This document shows, in pieces, positions 7,772 to 17,199 of a DNA stretch of 64,000 nucleotides. This DNA is from Myxococcus qinghaiensis (GTDB lineage Bacteria; Myxococcota; Myxococcia; Myxococcales; Myxococcaceae), in assembly GCF_024198215.1 (NCBI RefSeq), contig NZ_JAKCFA010000015.1:124001-188000 (forward strand), read 5' to 3'. Position numbers and translations under genes: made by a program. The notes below the pieces were generated by a model that made no database searches, was not told where the DNA came from, and saw only the letters and a program-made list of their open reading frames with translations. The number at the start of each line of letters is the position of its first letter. Position 1 is the stretch's first letter.

Positions 7772-9057
7772 GCACCAGCACCCGTCGAATCCTCCTGGAC
7801 CCGAGTGGCCTGAAGGCTTCGCCGCTCACCCCTCCCGTCTCCAAGTCGGACGCGCAGCGCGCCCTGGTGCTCGGACACCTCACCGGCGCCTGGCCCCTGC
7901 CCTCCGTCCAGGCCGAGTCGGACGAGGACCTCCCCGCCGACGTGCGCGTGCTGCGCCGGGGCGTGGAAGCCCTGCGCCTGCCCCCCGGCCCCGTGCGCGC
8001 CGTGGACTGCGCGGACGGTGGCGCTCCCTTCCGCATCCTCGCCACCCAGGTCGCGGTGACTCCAGGCGCGCGCGTGAGCCTCACCGGCACGCCCCGCCTG
8101 GGTGAGCGTCCTCACGGCCCGCTCTTCACCTCGCTGAAGGACGCGCTCGGCCCCGCCGGCCTCGTCCTCACCGAGGGAAGCCCGTGGCCCGTGGAGCTCA
8201 CCGCGCCGACGGACACCTCGAAGGTGTCGCCCGTCTTCCGGGTGCCCGGCGACCAGAGCAGCCAGTACGCCTCCAGCCTGCTCCTGGGCTGCGCCGCGCT
8301 GTTCCTCCGGGAGCGCCGCGCGTGGAGCGTCGAAATCGAAGGCACGCTGACGAGCGCCGGCTACCTGGAGCTCACGCTGACGTGGTTGGAGCGCTTCGGC
8401 TTCGAGGTCCAGAAGTCCGACTCCCGATACACCGTCTCCAGCTACACGCCCCCACCGAGCGTCCCCTCTCTCCCCGGGGATTGGTCCTCATTAGGTTATC
8501 TCCTGCTCGTCGCCTGGAAGGCCGGCGGCACGGTGGAGCGGGCTGATTCGGCCAGCGCCCATCCGGACCAGGCCATCCTCCGCCTCATCGAGCAGGTGGG
8601 CCTGGGCACCACGCCAGCGGGCCCGGCACACACCCTGAAGGTGACGGGACGTCCCGCCGGAGGCCTGCGGGCTTCAGGCAAGGAGTGCCCGGACCTGCTA
8701 CCCACCCTGGCGGCGCTCGCCTGTGTACTCCCCGCGCCCTCCACGCTGACGGACGTCGGAATTCTCCGACTCAAAGAAAGCGACCGGTTGGAAGGTATCC
8801 GAGACCTCGTGAAGGCCTACGGGGGCACCACGGAGCTTCAGGGGGAAATCCTCCACCTGACGCCTCCGGTGGCCCCTCCTGCCCGCTTCGAGATGGACAG
8901 CCGGGGGGACCACCGCCTGGCGATGACGGCCGCGACACTCAGCGTGCTGTCTGGAGCGACCCTCGTCCTGACTGGCCCTGAGTGTGTCGAGAAGAGTTTT
9001 CCCGGCTTCTGGCGGCAGTTGTCCCGCTCGGGAGCGCGTATTTCCGAGCAGCTGTAG
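7768..9057 (+). CDS. aroA: EPSP synthase (divergent active-site loop)
   Basis: Transfers enolpyruvate from PEP to shikimate-3-phosphate. The 429-residue protein retains PVSKSDAQR (Lys26, Ser27, Arg31), SSQ in VPGDQSSQ, the catalytic aspartate in KECPDLLP, LKESDRLEGIR and RGDHRLAM. The loop equivalent to NAGTAMRPL of E. coli reads DGGAPFRIL here (83-91), so the positions of Thr97 and Pro101 are Ala and Ile, while the glycine and arginine are kept. That loop shapes the PEP/glyphosate pocket. GTG start at 7768 overlaps aroB; this is the last gene of the operon, 77 bases before gltA. Confidence 0.93.
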   Translation: MSTSTRRILLDPSGLKASPLTPPVSKSDAQRALVLGHLTGAWPLPSVQAESDEDLPADVRVLRRGVEALRLPPGPVRAVDCADGGAPFRILATQVAVTPGARVSLTGTPRLGERPHGPLFTSLKDALGPAGLVLTEGSPWPVELTAPTDTSKVSPVFRVPGDQSSQYASSLLLGCAALFLRERRAWSVEIEGTLTSAGYLELTLTWLERFGFEVQKSDSRYTVSSYTPPPSVPSLPGDWSSLGYLLLVAWKAGGTVERADSASAHPDQAILRLIEQVGLGTTPAGPAHTLKVTGRPAGGLRASGKECPDLLPTLAALACVLPAPSTLTDVGILRLKESDRLEGIRDLVKAYGGTTELQGEILHLTPPVAPPARFEMDSRGDHRLAMTAATLSVLSGATLVLTGPECVEKSFPGFWRQLSRSGARISEQL

Positions 9058-9134
9058 GAAGCATCAGTGTCTCCCCATCCGACTCATCGTTCTTTTTTGT
9101 TGAAAGCGATCCGCGCCCTGTGAAATCTCCGCCC

Positions 9135-10436
<1,302 letters not shown>

Positions 10437-10463
10437 TCAGCGCGTCCCTCCGGGGATGATGTG

Positions 10464-10506
10464 AGAAGGGGCGAGGGACCGCGAGGTTCCCCGCCCCTTT
10501 CTCTTT
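10464..10506 (+). terminator. Rho-independent terminator after gltA
   Basis: AAGGGGCG (10466-10473) pairs with CGCCCCTT, and GGGA with TCCC further in, leaving one unpaired base and a loop of about nine bases. The stem is followed by TTTCTCTTT. It lies 30 bases after the gltA stop. Confidence 0.8.
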
Positions 10507-10586
10507 GCGGGCTCCGGAAAAGGCCCCGCCAGCTCCGGAGACCTCCAGAGCTCAGGAGCCCCGGCAGCCGCCCGCACCGCCCCGCT

Positions 10587-12407
10587 TCAGCCCGCCTGGG
10601 CCGCGCCGCCGGGCTCGGCGTACATCGACTCGATGAGCGCGGCGTGCTTCTGCTCCACGGCCTTGCGACGGACCTTCAGGGTGGGCGTCAGGTCGCCCGC
10701 GTCCACGGTGAGGTCCGTCTCCAGGATGACGAAGCGCTTGATCGTCTCGAAGCGGGAGAGCTTCGGGTTGATGTCCCGGTCCAAGCCCTCCTGGATGAGC
10801 TGGCGCAGGCGGGCGTCCTGGGAGAGCGTCTTGAGGTCCGCCGGCCAGCCCTTCTCCTGGGCCAGGGCGCGGCACCTCTCCACGTCCAGCGCCAGCAGGG
10901 CCACCAGGAAGTTGCGCCGCTCTCCAATCACCACCGCGTGGCCCACGCCGGGCAGGGACTTGATGAGCTCCTCGATGTTGCCGGGCGCCGTCTTCTTCCC
11001 GCCGGAGGTGACGATGATCTCCTTCTTGCGGCCGGTGATGTGGAGGTAGCCCTCGCCGTCGAGCTGGCCCACGTCCCCGGTGTGCAGCCATCCGCCCTCC
11101 AGCAGCTCCTGGGTGGCCTCCGGGTTCTTGTAGTAGCCCATGCAGACGTTGCCGCCCTTGACGAGGATCTCCCCGTCCTCGGCGATGCGCACCTCCACGC
11201 CGATGAGCGGACGTCCGACGGTGCCCAGGTGGGCCGCCTCGCGAGTATTGACGGTGCCCGGGCCCGCCACCTCCGTCATGCCCCACACCTCGTGGATGAA
11301 CATGTCGATGGAGGCGAAGAACTCCAGCACGTCGCGGCCGATGGGCGCCGCCGCCGTGGCGAAGAAGTCCACCCGCTCCATGCCGATGCGCGTCTTGAGC
11401 GGCTCGAACACCAGCCGCTGGGCCAGCTTGTACTGGGCCTCCAGCAGCACGGGGATGCGCTCATGGCGCTGGGCACGGGCATGCAGCTCCGAGGCGACGC
11501 CCCGGGCCCAGGCGACGATGCGGCGCTTCATGGGCGGTTGGGAGCGCAGGCCCTCCTCCGCCTTGGCCTTGAACTTCTCCCACACGCGGGGCACGCCGAA
11601 GAAGAACGTGGGCCGCACGTCCTTCAGGTTCGCCGGCATCGCCTCCACCGAGTCCGCGAAGTACACCTGGATGCCCAGCATCAGCGGGCAGTGCAGGGAG
11701 ATGACCTGCTCCGCGATGTGGGACAACGGCAGGTAGGAGATGATGACCGAGTCACTCTTGTGCTTGAAGTCCACCGCGGTGATGAGCTGGCGGGACGTCC
11801 AGGACAGGTTGTGGTGGCTGAGCATCACCCCCTTGGGGTGGCCCGTCGTCCCAGAGGTGTAGATGAGGGTGCCCAGGGCCTCCGGCTTCAGCGCGTTGAC
11901 GCTGTCCCAGTAGGGCTTGTCGTCCACCCCCGTGCCCTTCTCCAGGACGTCCGCGTAGCGCAGGACGCCCTCCGGCAGCGGCGTGGAGGGGGCATCCAGG
12001 ATGATGATGTGGCGCAGCTTGGGCAGCCGCCCGCGCAGGGCCAGGCCCGTGCGCAGGTGCTTCTCGTTCTCCACCACGAGGACGGTGGCCTCACAGTGGC
12101 CCAGGATGTACTCGAGCTGGTCCACCGCGCTGGTGGTGTAGAGACCTACCGGCACGCCTCCCAGCGCCATGGCGGCCAGGTCCGCGACGTGCCACTCCTC
12201 GCGGTTGAAGCTGATGATGCCCAGGGGCTGGCCCTCCCCATACCCGAGCGTCCTCAGGCCCAGGGCGAAGCGTTTGACCCGCTGGGCATAGTCGAACCAG
12301 GAGGTGGGGACATACGAGCGTCCCCGGCGTGTCCAGAGGGCCGGCCGATGTTCCTGCTGCGAGGCCCGGTCATGGAGGGCATGCACCATCGTCTTCGGGA
12401 GGTCCAT
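10587..12407 (-). CDS. Long-chain fatty acyl-CoA ligase (AMP-forming)
   Basis: ANL-superfamily ligase of the FadD15/long-chain type, activating fatty acids with ATP and CoA. The 606-residue protein has the phosphate loop YTSGTTGHPKGVMLSH near residue 200, a VWGMTEVAG-type substrate block (aromatic-Gly-x-Thr-Glu), TGDVGQLDGEGYLHITGRKKE around 440-460, and a C-terminal lysine in ltPTLKVRRKAV-type sequence. The chosen ATG at 12407 starts MDLPKTMVHALHDRA, a normal family beginning; in-frame sequence upstream is not protein-like. Convergent with gltA and divergent from the zinc-ribbon gene. Substrate chain length cannot be read from sequence. Confidence 0.9.
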   Translation of the reverse strand: MDLPKTMVHALHDRASQQEHRPALWTRRGRSYVPTSWFDYAQRVKRFALGLRTLGYGEGQPLGIISFNREEWHVADLAAMALGGVPVGLYTTSAVDQLEYILGHCEATVLVVENEKHLRTGLALRGRLPKLRHIIILDAPSTPLPEGVLRYADVLEKGTGVDDKPYWDSVNALKPEALGTLIYTSGTTGHPKGVMLSHHNLSWTSRQLITAVDFKHKSDSVIISYLPLSHIAEQVISLHCPLMLGIQVYFADSVEAMPANLKDVRPTFFFGVPRVWEKFKAKAEEGLRSQPPMKRRIVAWARGVASELHARAQRHERIPVLLEAQYKLAQRLVFEPLKTRIGMERVDFFATAAAPIGRDVLEFFASIDMFIHEVWGMTEVAGPGTVNTREAAHLGTVGRPLIGVEVRIAEDGEILVKGGNVCMGYYKNPEATQELLEGGWLHTGDVGQLDGEGYLHITGRKKEIIVTSGGKKTAPGNIEELIKSLPGVGHAVVIGERRNFLVALLALDVERCRALAQEKGWPADLKTLSQDARLRQLIQEGLDRDINPKLSRFETIKRFVILETDLTVDAGDLTPTLKVRRKAVEQKHAALIESMYAEPGGAAQAG

Positions 12408-12463
12408 CCGACGAAGGTTAGCGGATGTAGGGGCGTCCCCACCACGTCCCCGATTCGCGGACG

Positions 12464-12493
12464 TTGACAGCTGGTTGGATGGCTTTGTATGCC
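12464..12493 (+). promoter_or_regulatory. Candidate promoter with perfect -35 box
   Basis: A perfect TTGACA (12464-12469) is followed after 18 bases by TATGCC (12488-12493). Transcription would begin around 12500, only a few bases before the ATG at 12504, so the mRNA may be leaderless. The -10 match is weak. Confidence 0.42.
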
Positions 12494-12503
12494 GCGCCCG
12501 ACC

Positions 12504-12863
12504 ATGAGCATCGACTTCACCTGCCAGAAGTGCGAGGCAAGCTTCGAGCTTGACGTTCAAGACCTCATCGAGGGGACCGAGAAGATCGTCTGTCCCCACT
12601 GCGACGCGAAAGCGCCCGCGAATCTCTCGGAGGACTTCGTCGCCGCGCTCTCGGAGATGCGCGCGCAGATCGCCGTGCTCGACAAGAAGTTCGCCGTCTC
12701 CATGACGCTGGAGTCGGAGGACGTCGCGGACACCATCGACGACGAGGACGAAGAAGAGGATGAGGAGTCCGAGGACGAGGACGACGACCTCGACGAGGAT
12801 GAAGACGAGGACGTCGAGGACGACGAGGACTACGACGACGAGGACGAAGACGAGCGCCCCTGA
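12504..12863 (+). CDS. Zinc-ribbon protein with highly acidic tail
   Basis: A 119-residue protein. Residues 1-45 form a zinc-ribbon-like unit: CQKC near residues 7-10 and CPHC near 31-34. Residues 45-75 look helical (SEMRAQIAVLDKKFAVSMTL). From about residue 75 to the end the chain is almost entirely Asp and Glu with a few Tyr and Ser, giving a very low pI. No Shine-Dalgarno is visible before the ATG at 12504. An in-frame ATG at 12489 would add five residues. The function is not known; nucleic-acid mimicry, metal binding or partner docking through the tail are possible. Small CxxC proteins of this sort are common in myxobacteria. Confidence 0.8.
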   Translation: MSIDFTCQKCEASFELDVQDLIEGTEKIVCPHCDAKAPANLSEDFVAALSEMRAQIAVLDKKFAVSMTLESEDVADTIDDEDEEEDEESEDEDDDLDEDEDEDVEDDEDYDDEDEDERP

Positions 12864-12965
12864 CGTCCGCTCCCTTGCCCTCCGGGCGACCGTTTCCCGC
12901 CGTCCAGGGCAACCGGGCTGAACCGCTACCCTCCCGACAGGGTGGCGGGTGCGTAGTTTCAGGGT

Positions 12966-13754
12966 GTGAGAACACCCAACCGCGCCACTTTCTTCTTCGC
13001 CCCCCTGTCGGCGCTGTTGCTGGCGCTAGGGGGGGTCCTGATGCTCCCCGCCTTCAGCGCTCCGGGGGCCGCCGCGGCACCCCTTCCGGACGCCTCCGGG
13101 CAACCGTGCATCACCGAGCACGGAGGCGACCCCAAGGCCTGTAACGAGCTGGTGGAGCTCGAGGTGCAGGACGTCGTCCCCCTGGTGGAGGCCCAGACGC
13201 ACGCCGTCGTGCTCACCACCAAGGACAAGCAGGTGGTCCTCCCCGTCTTCGTGGACGAGGCCTCCGCCGTCTCCATCGCCTTCCGGCTGGCGGAGCGCGA
13301 GCCACCCCAGCCGCTCGCCCAGGACCTGCTGGACGACGTCGTCGACCAGCTCGGCGCCAAGGTGACGGAGGTCCGCATCGATGACCTTCGGGACAACGTC
13401 TACTCGGGGCGCGTCTTCCTGGAGCAAGGCGCGAAGAAGATGACGCTGGAGGCCCGCCCGTCGGACTCCATCGCCATGGCCCTCACCAGCCATGCCCGCA
13501 TCCGCGTCACCCGAAAGGTCCTCACCCTGGCCGGCATCAGCCGCGAGGAGATTGAGTCCCTCCAGAAGGGTGGCCCCGGCGTGGGCGGCAGCGGCCCTGG
13601 TGGCCTCATGGAGGAGCCCGAGGTGATGCCTCCGCCCGGGATGCCTGCCCCCGGTCACCCGCCCATCGAGATGGACACGGACGCCTTTCCCCTTCCGCCC
13701 GGCCACCCGCCGCTCGGCGCACCCCAGGGCACTGGAAAGAAGATCGACCTGTAG
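12966..13754 (+). CDS. Exported bifunctional-nuclease (BFN/DUF151) domain protein
   Basis: A 262-residue protein. Residues 1-38 are a signal peptide (FFFAPLSALLLALGGVLML core, Ala-rich cleavage region). About residues 60-185 match the BFN/DUF151 fold: VVLTTKDKQVVLPVFVDEA, then a Glu/Arg-rich helix and ARPSDSIAMALTSHARIRV, the most conserved block of the family. The tail from 200 is Pro/Gly/Met-rich. BFN proteins are usually cytosolic and are annotated as DNase/RNase, so an exported version is unusual. GTG start; no ribosome site is visible. Followed at once by a strong terminator, so monocistronic or the second gene after the zinc-ribbon gene. Confidence 0.82.
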   Translation: MRTPNRATFFFAPLSALLLALGGVLMLPAFSAPGAAAAPLPDASGQPCITEHGGDPKACNELVELEVQDVVPLVEAQTHAVVLTTKDKQVVLPVFVDEASAVSIAFRLAEREPPQPLAQDLLDDVVDQLGAKVTEVRIDDLRDNVYSGRVFLEQGAKKMTLEARPSDSIAMALTSHARIRVTRKVLTLAGISREEIESLQKGGPGVGGSGPGGLMEEPEVMPPPGMPAPGHPPIEMDTDAFPLPPGHPPLGAPQGTGKKIDL

Positions 13755-13792
13755 TCCCCGAGTCGGGGGCGAGCAGGCCTGACGACAGGTGC

Positions 13793-13838
13793 GAGAAAGC
13801 CCGGCCCCCCCTCCCTGGGAAGCCGGGCTTTCTCTCTC
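13793..13838 (+). terminator. Strong intrinsic terminator
   Basis: GAGAAAGCCCGGC (13793-13805) pairs perfectly with GCCGGGCTTTCTC (13822-13834), a 13-bp stem with a 16-base loop, followed by TCTC. Lies 39 bases after the BFN gene; its symmetry (A-run on the left) could also work in the other direction. Confidence 0.8.
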
Positions 13839-13972
13839 GAACCTCGAGCACTTCCTAAAGACGCGGGCGCGGCTCCAACCCGGGGGTCGGCGCCGTGCCT
13901 GAGGCAAAGAGTTAGTCTCCCGGGCGCGAGACTGTCAAGCCGCGCACCCCGCCGCCTAGGATGCGCGCGCAT

Positions 13973-15373
13973 ATGCGCAAGGCGAAGATCATCTGCACCC
14001 TGGGGCCGGCATCGAGCACGCTGGAGACGATTGAAGGCCTCATCCGCGCGGGGATGAACGTGGCGCGGTTGAACTTCTCGCACGGCACGCACGACGAGCA
14101 CCGTCAGCGGGTGGCCCTCATCCGCAAGGCGTCCAAGCGGCTGAAGCTGCCCGTGGCCATCCTCCAGGACATCCAGGGCCCCAAGATTCGCCTCGGAAAG
14201 TTCGAGGGTGGACAGCTCCTGGTGCAGGCCGGACAGCGCGTGACGGTGACGACGCGCGCCGTCATGGGCCAGGGCTCCATCATCCCCACGCCCATCAAGT
14301 CGCTGCCGAAGGACGTGGCGCCCGGCGAGGCCATCCTCCTGGACGACGGCCGGGTGCGGCTGCGCGTGCGCAAAGTCACCGGCCAGGACGTCCTCTGCGA
14401 GGTGGAGATTGGCGGCCTGCTCAAGGACAAGAAGGGGCTGAACCTGCCGGGCTCGCCCATGTCCGTGCCCACGATTACGCCCAAGGACGAGGTGGACCTG
14501 GCGTTCGGCCAGGAGGTGGGCGTGGACTACGTGGCGCTGTCGTTCGTGCGCACGGCGGACGACATCCACCGCGCGCGCAAGCACGTGGCGAAGAACAAGA
14601 CGCCCCTCATCGCCAAGATTGAAAAGCCCCAGGCCGTGGACCAGCTCGACGCGATTGCCCGGGCGTCCGACGGCATCATGGTGGCGCGAGGAGATTTGGG
14701 CGTGGAGATGCCGCTGGAGCAGCTCCCCGCCATCCAGAAGCGGATGGTGCGGGTGGTGAACCAGATGGGCGGCCTGGTCATCGTCGCCACGGAGATGCTG
14801 GAGAGCATGGTCAACAACCCGCGCCCCACCCGCGCGGAGGTGTCGGACGTGGCCAACGCGATTCTGGACGGCGCGGACGCGGTGATGCTGTCGGGCGAGA
14901 CGGCCGCGGGGCGCTACCCCATCGAGGCGGCGTCCACCATGGCCCGCATCGTCGAGGAGACGGAGCGCGGCGTGGTGCGCCACCAGCACCACTCGCCCTT
15001 CGAGCGCTCGGAGGACTTGGGCACGGGCGTCGCGGCGGCGGCGGTGGCGGCGTCCGGGCAGCTCAACATCGAGACGATTGTCGCGTACACGGAGAGCGGC
15101 CACACCGCGCGCCTCATCTCCGAGTTCCGTCCCCACGCGCGCATCATCGCCCTCACGCCGAACGCGGCCGCGGTGAACCGCATGGCGCTGTACTGGGGCG
15201 TGACGGGGCTTCAAGTCCCGCGCGTGAGGTCCACGGACGCCATGCTGAGGCAGGTGCGCAAGCTGTGCCTGCGCGAGGGCATCTGCAAGGTGGGGACGCC
15301 CGTCGTCGTGGTGGCGGGCGTGCCACTCAACGTGCCGGGCAACACCAACCTGATGAGCATCCACCGCGTGTGA
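13973..15373 (+). CDS. pyk: Pyruvate kinase
   Basis: Transfers phosphate from PEP to ADP in glycolysis. The 466-residue protein begins MRKAKIICTLGPASS, the usual family start, so the ATG at 13973 is preferred to the in-frame ATG at 13961. Visible blocks are NVARLNFSHG, LQDIQGPKIRLG, the catalytic lysine in LIAKIEKPQA, MVARGDLGVEMP (metal ligands), TEMLESM and DAVMLSGETAAGRYP. The C-terminal effector domain is present. Transcribed alone from the region after a terminator; convergent with the unknown gene at 15394. Confidence 0.95.
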   Translation: MRKAKIICTLGPASSTLETIEGLIRAGMNVARLNFSHGTHDEHRQRVALIRKASKRLKLPVAILQDIQGPKIRLGKFEGGQLLVQAGQRVTVTTRAVMGQGSIIPTPIKSLPKDVAPGEAILLDDGRVRLRVRKVTGQDVLCEVEIGGLLKDKKGLNLPGSPMSVPTITPKDEVDLAFGQEVGVDYVALSFVRTADDIHRARKHVAKNKTPLIAKIEKPQAVDQLDAIARASDGIMVARGDLGVEMPLEQLPAIQKRMVRVVNQMGGLVIVATEMLESMVNNPRPTRAEVSDVANAILDGADAVMLSGETAAGRYPIEAASTMARIVEETERGVVRHQHHSPFERSEDLGTGVAAAAVAASGQLNIETIVAYTESGHTARLISEFRPHARIIALTPNAAAVNRMALYWGVTGLQVPRVRSTDAMLRQVRKLCLREGICKVGTPVVVVAGVPLNVPGNTNLMSIHRV

Positions 15374-15393
15374 GCGCGGTGGACGCGCGTCAC

Positions 15394-16059
15394 TCAGAGC
15401 ACCTTCTGCTCGAAGTCGTAGATCTTCTCGACGGCGAGCTGGCGGTAGCGCTCCATGTTGAGGGCGCGGCGGGCGCACTCCCACACCAGCTCGTTGGACG
15501 TGCGCTCCGGCTCCTTCTTCTTGCGGCGCTTCACCTCGGCCTTGATGGACTTCACCGCGGCGCGCGGGTGGTAGCAGAAGGCGGAGGAGAACAGGAGATG
15601 CCCACCGAAGGGGATGAGGCGGGCCTCCAGGATGTCGCCCGTCTCCAGCCCGGCGATGTGGCGCCGCTCCGTCACGTCGAAGTCCTTGCCCGTGTACAAG
15701 TCACGCAGGCGAACCAGCCCCTTGCCCAGCTTGCGCACCTCGAAGATGCCGTGGACCGTCTCGGTGAAGCTGCGGAAGGCGTTGGCCTCCTCGGGCGGGG
15801 TGTTGGCCAGGCGCTGCTCGTAGAACTCCACGGCCGGCGTCTTGCCCGTGGCCGGCGAGACGCGGTCATAGAGGTAGTAGTCGAGGAACGACGCCATGCG
15901 CAGCTCGAAGAGCTTGTCGTCCTCGAAGACCTCGCCCGTCAGGCGGAAGTACTCCGCCTTGGCTTCGAGCAGGTCCGCCTTCCGCGACTCCACGCTGCCG
16001 AAGGCGATGAGCTGGTCCAGGTACGGCTGGTAGGAGAGCGGTGACAGCGGGGAGTCCAT
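15394..16059 (-). CDS. Conserved unknown protein, last gene of pyr operon
   Basis: A 221-residue soluble protein with no signal peptide or membrane segment. It is mostly charged and helical, with a Lys/Arg-rich stretch (VKRRKKKEPERT) near residues 180-190. A beta-rich middle section reads VHGIFEVRKLGKGLVRLRDLYTG, then GDILEARLIPFGGHLLF, resembling a small OB- or SH3-like barrel. I do not recognise a named family. It starts 15 bases after carA, so it is probably co-transcribed with pyrB-pyrC-carA. A nucleic-acid-binding role would fit the basic tail but is only a guess. Confidence 0.72.
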   Translation of the reverse strand: MDSPLSPLSYQPYLDQLIAFGSVESRKADLLEAKAEYFRLTGEVFEDDKLFELRMASFLDYYLYDRVSPATGKTPAVEFYEQRLANTPPEEANAFRSFTETVHGIFEVRKLGKGLVRLRDLYTGKDFDVTERRHIAGLETGDILEARLIPFGGHLLFSSAFCYHPRAAVKSIKAEVKRRKKKEPERTSNELVWECARRALNMERYRQLAVEKIYDFEQKVL

Positions 16060-16074
16060 AGAGGGTCGGTCATC

Positions 16075-17199
16075 CTACCCCGCCATCAGCTTCGCGAAGC
16101 GGCCGAAGAGATAGCGTGCGTCATGAGGGCCGGGAGAGGCCTCGGGGTGGTACTGCACGCTGAAGGCCCGGGCGTCCGGGACGGCCAGGCCCTCCACCGT
16201 GCCGTCGTTGAGGTTGATGTGCGTGACGACGGCCTTGCCCTTGAGGCTGGCGTCGTCCACGGCGAAGCCGTGGTTCTGCGCGGTGATCTCCACCTTGCCC
16301 GTCGTCAAATCCTTCACGGGCTGGTTGCCGCCACGGTGGCCGAACTTCATCTTGTACGTCCGGCCGCCCAGCGCCAGAGCCATGATTTGGTGCCCCAGGC
16401 AGATGCCGAACACCGGCACCTTGCCCAGCAGCGCCGCCACGGTGCGGTCCGCGCCCTTCACCGCCGCCGGGTCTCCGGGGCCGTTGGCCAGGAAGACGCC
16501 GTGGGGCTTGCGGGCCAGGACGTCCTCGGCCGTGGTGTTGGCCGGCACCACTGTCACGCGGCAGCCCACGTCGACCAGGAAGTGGAGCATCGACTTCTTG
16601 AGGCCGTAGTCGTAGGCGACCACGTCGAAGCGCGGCTCGCCCTGCGGGTGGGCCTCCCCGATGCCGGTGAAGACATCCGGCGAGGGCGCGGTGAAGGTGT
16701 ACGGCGTCTTCACCGACACGCCGGTGGCCAGGTCCAGGCCCTCCATGCCGTGGGCGGTGCGAGCGCGCTCCGACAGGGCGGCCGGGGACAGGTTCTCGCT
16801 GGAGATGACGCCCATCTGCGCGCCATGGGTGCGCAGGTGGCGCACCAGGCGGCGGGTGTCCAGGCCCTCGATGCCGGCGACGTTGTGACGCTTGAGGTAC
16901 CCGTCCAGCGACTCGCGCGAGCGCCAGTTGGACGGCTGGCTCGCGAGCGCGCGCACCACCATGCCCACCGCGTGCGGCTTGCCGGCCTCTTCGTCCTCCG
17001 GCGTCACGCCGACGTTGCCCATCTCCGGGTACGTCATGGTGAGGATCTGCCCGACGTACGAGGGGTCCGTGAGGATCTCCTGGTAGCCGTACATGGACGT
17101 GTTGAAGACCACCTCACCCACCGTCTCGCCGACCGAGCCAAAGGCACGGCCCTCGAAGGTGGTGCCATCCGCCAGGGCGAGCACTGCCCGCTTCGTCAT
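16075..17199 (-). CDS. carA: Carbamoyl-phosphate synthase small subunit
   Basis: Glutaminase subunit supplying ammonia to CarB for carbamoyl phosphate. The 374-residue protein has the N-terminal CPSase domain (ALADGTTFEGRAFG, VVFNTSMYGYQEILTDPSY) and a class I amidotransferase half with the nucleophile in FGICLGHQIM and the His/Glu pair in QYHPEASPGPHD. Its ATG overlaps the pyrC TAA by one base. carB is not in the window. The order pyrB-pyrC-carA points to pyrimidine rather than arginine control, though the product serves both. Confidence 0.96.
   Translation of the reverse strand: MTKRAVLALADGTTFEGRAFGSVGETVGEVVFNTSMYGYQEILTDPSYVGQILTMTYPEMGNVGVTPEDEEAGKPHAVGMVVRALASQPSNWRSRESLDGYLKRHNVAGIEGLDTRRLVRHLRTHGAQMGVISSENLSPAALSERARTAHGMEGLDLATGVSVKTPYTFTAPSPDVFTGIGEAHPQGEPRFDVVAYDYGLKKSMLHFLVDVGCRVTVVPANTTAEDVLARKPHGVFLANGPGDPAAVKGADRTVAALLGKVPVFGICLGHQIMALALGGRTYKMKFGHRGGNQPVKDLTTGKVEITAQNHGFAVDDASLKGKAVVTHINLNDGTVEGLAVPDARAFSVQYHPEASPGPHDARYLFGRFAKLMAG

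Noticed and set aside
10461..12467. Plus-strand frame opposite the acyl-CoA ligase
   Set aside because: Antisense shadow; the ligase has the AMP-binding motif and normal length on the minus strand.
13655..15484. Minus-strand frame of about 600 codons opposite pyruvate kinase
   Set aside because: Low-complexity His/Arg/Val translation, no motif; pyk is certain on the plus strand.
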